Translations under genes and position numbers: made by a program
In this document: positions 41,068 to 49,541 of the stretch, in pieces
Position numbering within the stretch: the first letter of the stretch is position 1
How the letters are laid out: each line of letters opens with the position of its first letter
Assembly (NCBI RefSeq): GCF_000717275.1
Contig: NZ_JNYV01000003.1
Span: 1 to 64,000, forward strand
Length of the DNA: 64,000 nt
Source: Kitasatospora arboriphila
Lineage (GTDB): Bacteria; Actinomycetota; Actinomycetes; Mycobacteriales; Mycobacteriaceae
Reading direction: 5' to 3'
The notes under the pieces: model-generated
Database searches by the model: none
Told to the model about the DNA's origin: nothing
Seen by the model: only the letters and a program-made list of their open reading frames with translations

Positions 41068-41561
41068 TGGCCGATCCCCGCACTCCTCATCCCCGCACCG
41101 CAGTGGTTGTCGTGGCGTCGACGCGCGCCGCCGGTGGGGTGTACGCCGACCGCTCGGGGCCGATCATCGTCGAATGGTTGCGCGACCGCGGGTTCGTGGT
41201 GAACGACCCGGTGGTGATTCCCGACGGTGACCAGGTCGGCGCAGCGCTTCGAACAGCAGTCGGAGATGAGACGGCTCTGATCCTCACCACCGGCGGCACC
41301 GGTCTGAACCCGACCGATCAGACCCCTGAACAGACCTCGGCGGTGATCGAACGCCACATACCCGGTCTGGCCGACGCCATCCGCAACAGCGGATTGCCCA
41401 AAGTCCCCACGGCCGTCCTGTCGCGGGGCACGGCCGGTGTCGCGGGCCGCACCCTCATCGTCAATCTGCCCGGTTCCACGGGCGGTGTCCGTGACGGCCT
41501 TGGGGTTCTCGGACCCGTGCTCACCCACGCCCTGGACCAGATCAAGGGAGGCGACCACTGA
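41067..41561 (+). CDS. mog: Molybdopterin adenylyltransferase (MogA/MoaB family)
   Basis: 164 residues. [20 protein letters not shown], the [17 protein letters not shown] substrate loop and [19 protein letters not shown] are the marks of the MogA/MoaB family. It adenylates molybdopterin before metal insertion. Start and stop share single bases with moaC and moaE (TGATG at both junctions). Confidence 0.92.
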   Translation: MADPRTPHPRTAVVVVASTRAAGGVYADRSGPIIVEWLRDRGFVVNDPVVIPDGDQVGAALRTAVGDETALILTTGGTGLNPTDQTPEQTSAVIERHIPGLADAIRNSGLPKVPTAVLSRGTAGVAGRTLIVNLPGSTGGVRDGLGVLGPVLTHALDQIKGGDH

Positions 41562-41998
41562 TGGCTGCCATAGTCGCCCGTGCCGTGGTCACCGAAGATC
41601 CTCTGTCCACCTCCGACCATGAGGCCCTCGCGGCCGAGGCGGCAGGCGGAACAGCTGGGGCCATCGTGAGTTTTGTCGGCGCAGTGCGCAATCACGACGG
41701 CGGCCGCGACGTCACCGCACTGAACTACAGCGCGCATCCCACGGCCGGCGAGGTCGTCGAGAAGGTCGTGGCAGAGATCGCGGCCGGGGCCGACGGCGTA
41801 CGTGCGGTCGCTGTGTCGCACCGGGTGGGTCCGTTGGCGATCGGCGACGCGGCACTGGTGGTCGCGGTGGCGGCCGATCATCGTCAGGCGGCTTTCGCCA
41901 CCTGCGCCCTGCTGGTCGATGAGGTCAAGGCGCAACTCCCGGTATGGAAGCACCAGATCTTCGCCGACGGCACCGACGAATGGGTTGGCTGCGCCTGA
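41561..41998 (+). CDS. moaE: Molybdopterin synthase catalytic subunit
   Basis: 145 residues. [56 protein letters not shown], and the catalytic lysines in [18 protein letters not shown] are as in MoaE. It transfers sulfur from the MoaD C-terminus to cyclic pyranopterin. MoaD is encoded 1.2 kb away on the other strand, ahead of rpf. A palindromic repeat and the rpf terminator follow. Confidence 0.95.
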   Translation: MAAIVARAVVTEDPLSTSDHEALAAEAAGGTAGAIVSFVGAVRNHDGGRDVTALNYSAHPTAGEVVEKVVAEIAAGADGVRAVAVSHRVGPLAIGDAALVVAVAADHRQAAFATCALLVDEVKAQLPVWKHQIFADGTDEWVGCA

Positions 41999-42032
41999 CC
42001 CGAGCCCCCACCCGCCCCCACCCGCCCGGAAC

Positions 42033-42083
42033 TGGTGGGTTTGGGTGAGGTCGACCTGGGCAAATGCTCGCCCGAACCCACCA
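42033..42083. repeat. 51-bp palindromic intergenic repeat, copy 1
   Basis: Begins TGGTGGGTTTGGGTGAG and ends CTCGCCCGAACCCACCA, so its 17-nt arms can pair (15 of 17 in Watson-Crick terms, the others wobble). A second copy of equal length at 59135-59185 is about 80 percent identical. It lies between the moaE stop and the rpf terminator. Confidence 0.7.
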
Positions 42084-42099
42084 ACATCGGAACATGGAA

Positions 42100-42139
42100 A
42101 AGGGCCCCGCACGGACTCATGGTCGCGTGCGAGGCCCTT
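42100..42139 (-). terminator. Rho-independent terminator of rpf
   Basis: AAGGGCC (42100-42106) pairs with GGCCCTT (42133-42139), with an inner CGCACG/CGTGCG stem. On the minus strand the stem is followed by TTTTCC. It lies 18 bp after the rpf stop and may also stop moaE transcripts. Confidence 0.8.
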
Positions 42140-42157
42140 CGTCTGGGCTCCCGAAGA

Positions 42158-42979
<822 letters not shown>

Positions 42980-43160
42980 TCACTTGCGGTCTGGCCGATC
43001 AGGTCGACCGAGACAGACGGTACGGGTTAATCAGTGGTTACACATAACTTCTTCGACGGCCTTTTCGACGTGTCGGCGGGCCCGTTTTCGGCGGTTTCGG
43101 CATTACTGCTGCTCATCGGTATGACAGTCGTCCTGTGTCCGTACCGTAACCCAACCGTTA

Positions 43161-43176
43161 TGTGAGGAACGTCACA
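43161..43176. promoter_or_regulatory. CRP-type cAMP receptor site upstream of rpf
   Basis: TGTGA-GGAACG-TCACA matches the CRP/FNR consensus TGTGA-N6-TCACA perfectly. It lies in the moaD-rpf gap, about 230 bp before the riboswitch. Mycobacterial CRP (Rv3676) regulates rpfA. The rpf promoter should lie between about 42935 and 43160 but I could not fix it. Confidence 0.65.
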
Positions 43177-43244
43177 GCCTCATCCGAAGGAATGAGACGC
43201 GGATGTGGGTCGAATGACCCGTTGCTGCGCACGGTCAGATGCGC

Positions 43245-43493
43245 TCAACCGCCCGCGAACGGCGGCAGGACGTCGACGGTGTCGCCACTCGAGAGCACCC
43301 GTGAGCGGTCCCGAACGGCGACGGACTCATGCAGATATGAGCATCTCTCGAGCACTTCAGCCAACTGTGGATTGCTTTGACCCAATTGGATTTCCAGATC
43401 CGCAAGAGTGGCTTTGTCAGTGAGTTCGACCACACTTTGCTCGACACCCGCGGCTGCTTGGGCGGCGGCAAAGAACCGGACGCAGATACGCAT
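43245..43493 (-). CDS. moaD: Molybdopterin synthase sulfur carrier subunit
   Basis: 82 residues with the ubiquitin-like MoaD fold: MRICVRFFAAAQAAAGVEQS at the start and the obligatory C-terminal GG in LPPFAGG, which is adenylated and thiocarboxylated to donate sulfur. It starts 2 bp after the moaA stop and pairs with MoaE. Confidence 0.93.
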   Translation of the reverse strand: MRICVRFFAAAQAAAGVEQSVVELTDKATLADLEIQLGQSNPQLAEVLERCSYLHESVAVRDRSRVLSSGDTVDVLPPFAGG

Positions 43494-43495
43494 AG

Positions 43496-44587
43496 TCAGC
43501 CCCCGATCGCCGACATCGACCGTGCGGGCTGGAGGAAGCCTGGCTCGTTGACGCCATGGCCCGGGAGCTTGCCCCACGTGGACTGTCGCCACCGCAGCGC
43601 GATTTCCTGATCTGTAGCGTGAGTTGACTTCAGCAAACCGCGTAGGTCCGTCTCCGAGGTGGCGAACAGGCAATTGCGAAGCTGTCCGTCCGCGGTGAGC
43701 CGGGTCCGGTCGCAATCGCCGCAGAACGGGCGGGTCACGGAGGCGATGACCCCGACTCGGGCAGGCCTCCCGTCGAGCCCGGTATGACCCTCCACGATCC
43801 AGCGTTCCGCCGGGGCCGACCCACGCGCCACGTCGTCGGGCCGCAGGTCGAAGTCCTGCTGCAGGCGGGCGAGGATCTGGTCGGCGGTGATCATCGAGGT
43901 GCGTGACCAGTGGTGTTCGGCGTCCAGCGGCATCTGCTCGATGATCCGCAGTTGGTAGCCCTTGTCCAGGCACATCTTCAGGAGCGCAGCGGCGTCGTCG
44001 AGGCCGCCGGCGGTGTCGAGCACGGCATTGACCTTCACCGGGGTCAACCCGGCGTCGGCCGCGGCCTCGAGGCCTGCCAACACGTCGGGAAGGCGGTCGC
44101 GACGGGTGATGGCAGCGAACTTGGCGGCGTCGACGGTGTCCAGGGATACGTTCACCCTGTCCAGGCCGGCAGCTGCCAATCGTTTCGCCTGCCGGGCCAG
44201 GCCCAGTCCATTGGTGGTCAGCGCGATCTCGGGTCGGGGGTCAAGGGCGGCAACCGCTTCGATGATCTCCGGGAGGTCCTTGCGCAGCAGTGGCTCGCCG
44301 CCGGTGAACCGGACGGCTCGTACTCCGAGTTCGCGCACGCCCACCGAGACCGCCCGCACGATCTCGGCAGCTGTCAGAACGTCGTCGCGATCGAGCCAGT
44401 CGAGGCCTTCGGCGGGCATGCAGTAGGTACAGCGCAGATTGCAGCGGTCGGTCACCGAGACGCGGAGGTCGCGAACAGCGCGCCCGAAGGTGTCCACCAT
44501 GGGACCGCTGGTGGGCATGACGGCGTCTGTCCCGACGGGCGGGCGGACGGATAAGCCGGCTGGCATACCCAGAGCGATGGCGGTCAC
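43496..44587 (-). CDS. moaA: GTP 3',8-cyclase, radical SAM enzyme
   Basis: 363 residues. The N-terminal cluster motif is CNLRCTYC (CxxxCxxC) near residue 49, FTGGEPLLRKDL follows, the C-terminal cluster is CGDCDRTRLTADGQLRNC, and the C-terminus ends in GG as in active MoaA. It starts molybdenum cofactor synthesis from GTP. The GTG at 44587 is chosen; a later ATG at about 44566 would drop the first seven residues. Together with moaD it forms a two-gene unit. Confidence 0.94.
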   Translation of the reverse strand: MTAIALGMPAGLSVRPPVGTDAVMPTSGPMVDTFGRAVRDLRVSVTDRCNLRCTYCMPAEGLDWLDRDDVLTAAEIVRAVSVGVRELGVRAVRFTGGEPLLRKDLPEIIEAVAALDPRPEIALTTNGLGLARQAKRLAAAGLDRVNVSLDTVDAAKFAAITRRDRLPDVLAGLEAAADAGLTPVKVNAVLDTAGGLDDAAALLKMCLDKGYQLRIIEQMPLDAEHHWSRTSMITADQILARLQQDFDLRPDDVARGSAPAERWIVEGHTGLDGRPARVGVIASVTRPFCGDCDRTRLTADGQLRNCLFATSETDLRGLLKSTHATDQEIALRWRQSTWGKLPGHGVNEPGFLQPARSMSAIGG

Positions 44588-44680
44588 CTGTACAAGCCTA
44601 CGGTGAACGCCCGATCGAGGTCGGATCCCCGGTGAAAACTGACTACGGTCGTTTTCTGATGGGCGCCGAAGTCGTGGTTG

Positions 44681-45193
44681 CTACGCCCGTCTTTCCAGCG
44701 CCCGGAACGCACTGGCGTGGAACACGAGCGGCTCCTGCAACGGGTCGGCGCGCAACGCCTCGACCTTGAGCAGGACCAGGCTGTGATCGCCGGCCGGTAT
44801 TTCGTTGTAGATGGTGCACGAGAGCTGGGCCACCGCTCCGCCGATGAAGAGTGCCCCGTCGTCGGTCGTTTCCACCCGCAGCCCGGTGAATCGCGCATCG
44901 GCCCGGCCCGCGAGCTGCTTGCACTCGGCGTCCTGATCATGGGCGAACACCGACAGCCCGATGACGGGAGCGTTGCGCAACTTGGGCCACGTCGTCGATT
45001 CGTTCTGAACGCAGAGCGACACCAGTGGCGGGTTGAGCGACACCGTGGCGAACGAGCTGGCGGCCATGCCGATGGGGTCGCCGTCGCCCTGGTGGCATAC
45101 GGCGACCACACCGGTCGGAAAGCAGCTGTATGCAGCGCGGAGTGCCGTGCCGTCACTGGTGGGAGTCAATGCTCCGTCGATTGATAGCGTCAT
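44681..45193 (-). CDS. Flavin reductase family protein
   Basis: 170 residues. The FMN-binding split barrel is visible in SCFPTGVVAVCHQGDGDPIG, MAASSFATVSLNPPLVSLCV, GLSVFAHDQDAECKQLAG and GDHSLVLLKVEAL. Such proteins supply reduced flavin to partner monooxygenases with NAD(P)H. No two-component monooxygenase is adjacent. An in-frame GTG at 45205 overlaps the end of the next gene upstream. Confidence 0.82.
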   Translation of the reverse strand: MTLSIDGALTPTSDGTALRAAYSCFPTGVVAVCHQGDGDPIGMAASSFATVSLNPPLVSLCVQNESTTWPKLRNAPVIGLSVFAHDQDAECKQLAGRADARFTGLRVETTDDGALFIGGAVAQLSCTIYNEIPAGDHSLVLLKVEALRADPLQEPLVFHASAFRALERRA

Positions 45194-45201
45194 GTCGTCA
45201 G

Positions 45202-45453
45202 TCACTGTAGTGGCGACCTCGAGCCGCCGCCCTGGTGCGCAGCGGCGTTCCGATGGCGTCGCCCTGATCGCAACGCAAAAATCAGCCCGAGCAAAAAGCC
45301 GAGCGGGGCACACATGGTGAGCAGATAGACGAACAGGGGAGCGGTCTCACCGGTGATCGGCGTACTCAGAAACAGCCAGAGCAGTGCGATGACTCCGATG
45401 GCGAACAGTCCCACAGCGGCCCGCAGCAAGAGGCTGCCTTCGGCTTTGCGCAT
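45202..45453 (-). CDS. Small two-helix membrane protein, Rv0870c type
   Basis: 83 residues with two hydrophobic helices (SLLLRAAVGLFAIGVIALLW and LFVYLLTMCAPLGFLLGLIF) and a basic tail (RSGRRHRNAAAHQ). The position between moaA and the cold-shock gene matches Rv0870c of M. tuberculosis. Function unknown. It probably shares a promoter region with the divergent csp gene. Confidence 0.72.
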   Translation of the reverse strand: MRKAEGSLLLRAAVGLFAIGVIALLWLFLSTPITGETAPLFVYLLTMCAPLGFLLGLIFALRSGRRHRNAAAHQGGGSRSPLQ

Positions 45454-45606
45454 GTAGACAACGGTAGTGCAGGTCCGAGGCGGCCGAAAACCCGTGTGCT
45501 CGGGGGTTGGCCGAGGCGCTAGACTGACCGAACGCGTCCGGCTGGGCCAGTTGCCCGCAGCGGGCGCTTTCGTTTTGGGCAATGCGAGTAGATGAGGGTG
45601 AGCACA

Positions 45607-46020
45607 GTGCCTACCGGCAAGGTGAAATGGTACGACGCGGAGAAGGGCTTCGGCTTTCTCTCGCAAGATGAGGGCGAAGACGTCTATGTGCGCTCGTCCG
45701 CGCTCCCCGATGGGACCGAGGCGCTCAAACCCGGCCAGCGGGTCGAGTTCGGCATGGCAGCGGGCCGTCGCGGCCCACAGGCGTTGACGGTCAAGGTTCT
45801 CGATCCGGCTCCCAGCGTTGCCAAGAACACGCGGGAAGCGCGCAAGGAACAGCCCAAGCGGCACAGTCCTGATGAGCTGCACGGCATGGTGGCCGACCTG
45901 ATCACGTTGCTGGAAGGCAAGATTCAGCCGGATCTGCGCAAGGGCCGATACCCCGACCGCAAGACCGCCGCCCGGATCTCCGAGGTGGTGCGGGCAGTTG
46001 CCCGGGAGCTCGAGACCTAG
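45607..46020 (+). CDS. cspB: Cold-shock protein with C-terminal extension
   Basis: 137 residues. The cold-shock domain occupies the first 70: [20 protein letters not shown] contains RNP1 (KGFGFL), and DVYVRSSAL corresponds to RNP2 with Val-Tyr-Val instead of the common Val-Phe-Val. A helical extension of about 65 residues follows ([20 protein letters not shown]), as in M. tuberculosis Rv0871. It binds single-stranded RNA or DNA. GTG at 45607 is chosen; an ATG at 45592 adds five residues. Confidence 0.88.
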   Translation: MPTGKVKWYDAEKGFGFLSQDEGEDVYVRSSALPDGTEALKPGQRVEFGMAAGRRGPQALTVKVLDPAPSVAKNTREARKEQPKRHSPDELHGMVADLITLLEGKIQPDLRKGRYPDRKTAARISEVVRAVARELET

Positions 46021-46086
46021 CAGTACTCGTGTGACACCGCTGCCGGTTCTCCAACCGGCCGGATCTTCGACCAGCCGGATTTCGAA

Positions 46087-46623
46087 CTAGTCGGACGCTG
46101 GGACATCGACACCGTCGGGAAGGGTGTCGATGCCCCAGATCCCGCGTGGGATGAAGCCGCCCGCGTCTTCTTTCTGTGACGGCTGCTTGATCTCGATCGT
46201 CGCCAGGATCCGGTCGCGGGTCGAGGCGAGGGTGAATGTGCGTTTGCTGTCGCTGCGGTAGAAGACCTCGGCGGTGTTGTCGAACCCGTCTTTGGTGAGG
46301 TACTGCACCACGAGCGTCCAGGGCCCGACGGACAGGTCACTCGACAGCGACACCATCACCGCGTCGCCGACCTGCACGGGGATCCGCGCCGGCTTGTTGG
46401 TCGGCGATCCTTCGCAGTTCGTCACCTCGATGGAGCAATAGATCAGCGGCTCAACGGTGATCAGTGTGTTGCCGTTCGCGACATGCAGATACGGAACGTC
46501 GTTGTCCTCGTGTCCGGAGGCCAACGCGGCCACCGAGCCGCCGATGACGGCGACGAGCAACAGAACGGTGATGACAGCGATCGCGAAGAACTTCTTCTCG
46601 CCTGTGGTCAAGCGTGCGCTCAT
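46087..46623 (-). CDS. DUF2771 family membrane-anchored protein
   Basis: 178 residues. One N-terminal helix (FFAIAVITVLLLVAVIGGSV) is followed by an extracytoplasmic beta-rich domain with two cysteines in YCSIEVTNCEGSP, which may form a disulfide. The order after an MFS gene matches Rv0875c of M. tuberculosis. It starts 10 bp after the MFS stop. Function unknown. Confidence 0.78.
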   Translation of the reverse strand: MSARLTTGEKKFFAIAVITVLLLVAVIGGSVAALASGHEDNDVPYLHVANGNTLITVEPLIYCSIEVTNCEGSPTNKPARIPVQVGDAVMVSLSSDLSVGPWTLVVQYLTKDGFDNTAEVFYRSDSKRTFTLASTRDRILATIEIKQPSQKEDAGGFIPRGIWGIDTLPDGVDVPASD

Positions 46624-46633
46624 GTATCCCAAC

Positions 46634-48634
46634 TCATCGGTCTCCGCCGCCCTTGTTCCAGGCCTCGCGGATGTGCGGATCGACATGGATTGCGCCGGTG
46701 GGCATGGTCATGTCTGGCCGCTTGCCGCCGAATCCGGGGACCAGCGTAGAGCCCCGGTTGGTGACGAAGGTCTGCACCAGGCCCAGGGCCAGCAATCCTG
46801 CGACGACCCCGAAGCCGATGGTGAGGTTCGGCGGGAGCAGCACGCCGAGGGATGCGCCGAACACCCAGCTCATCTGCAGGACGGTCTCGGAGCGACCGAA
46901 AGCCGAGGCCCGGGATTCGTCCGGGAGGTCGTTCTGGATGGACGAGTCCAGGCAGACCTTGCCGATGGCGCTGGTTCCCGAGGCGACGAGTGCCGCGATG
47001 GCCACGAACAGCAGGCTGCCGAACGCTGCGGCCAATGCCGCGACCGCGACGCAGGCACCGGTCACCATCACGATGATGCGCTCGGGGTTCTTCAGCTCCA
47101 GTCGTGTGCCGGTGGCGTTCCCGATGAAGTTCCCGATGCCGGCGGCCGCGCCGACCGCGCCGAGCATTGCGACCTGGGCCCAGCCGCTGCCGCCACCCTG
47201 CTGCGACTTCGCGTAGAAAGCGATGAACAGGGTCAGGAAGCCGGTCAGGATGCGGATGGTGCCGTTGCCCCAGAGACCGACGAGTACGTTGCGGCCCAGG
47301 GGCTGACGCATCGTGGCCGCCAGGGCCTTGACCGGAGAGGCCTTCTCGCCGGATTGTTTTGCGCTCGGTGGCTGTGCGCCACCAGGCGGGGGGTACTGGG
47401 CAGGATCGGGGCGTCGCAAGGGATCGCGTGCCGGTTCACCGTGGTAGGTCAGTGTGGTGGGGACCTCGCCCGCGGTGACCTCCACCCACGACGGGATGCG
47501 CATGCACAGCACGGCGCCGGCGACGGTGATGATGGCCAGCCACACCATGGCCCCGGGCAGGTGCAGGGGAAGGACCTTGGCCAGCAACACTTCACACAGT
47601 GCTGCCACACCACCGCCGAGGATCGTTCCGCCCACCAACCCGAATGTGGTCAGTCGGGAGTTGACCCGGACCAGGTCGATGGTCGGCGGCAGGACACGCG
47701 GTGTGACGGCCGACTTGAGCACGCCGAATGACTTGGACAGCACCAACATTCCGAGTGCGCATGGGTAGAGCACCCAGGGGTCGTAGGTCAGCTGGTTCGC
47801 GGCGTCGTCCCAACCGCAGTTCGCCATCACCAGCAGGGCCAGCACGGTGCGCCCGGCGAAGGTGCCGGCCATCGCGATCCGACGGCCACGCTGGAGTTTG
47901 TCGAGCATCGGCCCGATCAGTGGGGCGATGATCGCGAACGGCGCGATGGTCAGCAACAGGTAGAGACCGACCTTGCCTTTGGATTCCGCGCTTGCGGCGG
48001 CGAAGAACAAGGTGTTGGCCAACGCGATTGTCATCGCGGCGTCGACCGCGAAGTTGACCACCGTCGGATAGGTCAACGCGGTCAGACCGGAACGGTCGGC
48101 GCCGTCGGCGGTGGCGGCCTGATGGATCTTGCCCAGGCCCTTCGATGTCAGCTCCCGGCCTCGAAGCGCGGCAACGCGGGTGACGGTGAGTTTGCGGGGC
48201 ATTGCCCGGCCGCCGGATTCCTCGCGGTGGTAGTCGGTCTCGTCCAGTGGCGGCAGATGCGGGTTGCGCGATGTCTGCTGGCGGGTGTCGTTCCGCCGGC
48301 TGTCGTCGTGAGGGGGGAACGCAGCGGTGGACGCGGGCGGCGGACCGCCTTGAGCAGGACCACCGTTCGGAGGCCCACTGGGCGGTCGCGGACCACGCGG
48401 TGGCATGGGGGGCTGGCCGCCGCGCGGATAGGAGGGCTGACCCCCAGGACGTGGCTGGCGGGTTCCCGGCGTCGAGCCGTCCACCGGATAATTGGCCGAA
48501 CCCGGATGCGCTGCAGGCCCCGGTCGTGGCGGCTGGCGGGGGTCTTGCCCGGCGGGGTCGGCGGGGCGCTGAGTGCCTCTGCCCCTGCCCGAGGAGGTCG
48601 TACGAGGATCGTGTGGTTGATTTCCTCGGTTCAC
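46634..48634 (-). CDS. MFS family membrane protein with Pro-rich cytosolic N-terminus, Rv0876c type
   Basis: 666 residues, GTG start. The first 150 residues are low-complexity and rich in Pro, Gly and Arg (QPPMPPRGPRPPSGPPNGGP). Twelve hydrophobic helices follow with typical MFS loops such as GPMLDKLQRGRRIAMAGTF. A second Pro-rich insertion sits in the central loop. The substrate is unknown. The DUF2771 gene follows in the same unit, as in M. tuberculosis. Confidence 0.8.
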   Translation of the reverse strand: MNRGNQPHDPRTTSSGRGRGTQRPADPAGQDPRQPPRPGPAAHPGSANYPVDGSTPGTRQPRPGGQPSYPRGGQPPMPPRGPRPPSGPPNGGPAQGGPPPASTAAFPPHDDSRRNDTRQQTSRNPHLPPLDETDYHREESGGRAMPRKLTVTRVAALRGRELTSKGLGKIHQAATADGADRSGLTALTYPTVVNFAVDAAMTIALANTLFFAAASAESKGKVGLYLLLTIAPFAIIAPLIGPMLDKLQRGRRIAMAGTFAGRTVLALLVMANCGWDDAANQLTYDPWVLYPCALGMLVLSKSFGVLKSAVTPRVLPPTIDLVRVNSRLTTFGLVGGTILGGGVAALCEVLLAKVLPLHLPGAMVWLAIITVAGAVLCMRIPSWVEVTAGEVPTTLTYHGEPARDPLRRPDPAQYPPPGGAQPPSAKQSGEKASPVKALAATMRQPLGRNVLVGLWGNGTIRILTGFLTLFIAFYAKSQQGGGSGWAQVAMLGAVGAAAGIGNFIGNATGTRLELKNPERIIVMVTGACVAVAALAAAFGSLLFVAIAALVASGTSAIGKVCLDSSIQNDLPDESRASAFGRSETVLQMSWVFGASLGVLLPPNLTIGFGVVAGLLALGLVQTFVTNRGSTLVPGFGGKRPDMTMPTGAIHVDPHIREAWNKGGGDR

Positions 48635-48716
48635 TTTCCCGATTGTTCCCTATCCGACGCAGGCCTACCAACCCTCGGGCACTTGCGGCGCGCCCCGATA
48701 CGGCACACTGGAGGAC

Positions 48717-49541
48717 GTGAACGCGGTTACCGAGCAGACAGACGCAGTGACTGATCACGACGGGCCCGGCAGTCATGTCGACCAGGAGAGGGATGTCGCC
48801 GAGCAGAAACGCGTGGAAGCGCTGCTGACTGCGGCCGTCTCGCAGGCGAGGGCCGCGATCGACGCCGACGACAAAGAGGTCGGTGACCACCTCGAAGCGG
48901 TCACCGAGGCCGCCTTCACGGTCACCCACTACTTTGCCGCCCAGGTGCCTGGCTACCGCGGATGGCAGTGGTGTGTGGTCCTGGCCGGATGCCCTGGCTG
49001 CGACGACGTCACGGTCAACGAGGTGGCCTTGCTGCCGGGTTCCACTGCACTGACCGCGCCGGAGTGGGTTCCGTGGGCCGAGCGGGTTCGGCCGGGAGAC
49101 CTGAATCCCGGAGATCTGCTGGCGACGCCCGCCGACGACCCACGCCTGGTCCCGGGGTACGTCGACAACGACGACACCGACCCCTTCAGCGAGGAGTCCG
49201 CTGTGGCGACCGAACTGGGTCTGGGCCGCAAACGACTGCTGAGCCGCGAGGGTCGGCTCGAGGCGGCTTCGCGGTGGGTCGAGGGTGAGCACGGTCCCGC
49301 TTCCGAGATGGCGAGGAGCGCCCGGCACAACTGCGGCACCTGCGGTTTCTACCTCCCCGTTGTCGGTTCGCTGCGCGCCGCGTTCGGTGTGTGCGCCAAC
49401 GAATACGCTGCGGACGGTCGTGTGGTGCACGCCGAGTACGGGTGCGGCGCCCATTCGGACGTCGAGGCGCCCACCGGCGGCGGAAGCCCTGCCTACGATG
49501 CCTACGACGACGGCGCGGTTGAGATCCACGCCAACTCCTGA
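48717..49541 (+). CDS. DUF3027 family protein
   Basis: 274 residues, GTG start. HYFAAQVPGYRGWQWCVVLA, VNEVALLPGSTALTAPEWVPW, and a C-terminal cysteine block (CGTCGFYLPVVGSL, FGVCANEYA, YGCGAHSDVE) that could bind zinc. It corresponds to Rv0877 of M. tuberculosis by order. Function unknown. It is divergent from the MFS gene and overlaps the next gene by 44 bp if that starts at 49498. Confidence 0.8.
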   Translation: MNAVTEQTDAVTDHDGPGSHVDQERDVAEQKRVEALLTAAVSQARAAIDADDKEVGDHLEAVTEAAFTVTHYFAAQVPGYRGWQWCVVLAGCPGCDDVTVNEVALLPGSTALTAPEWVPWAERVRPGDLNPGDLLATPADDPRLVPGYVDNDDTDPFSEESAVATELGLGRKRLLSREGRLEAASRWVEGEHGPASEMARSARHNCGTCGFYLPVVGSLRAAFGVCANEYAADGRVVHAEYGCGAHSDVEAPTGGGSPAYDAYDDGAVEIHANS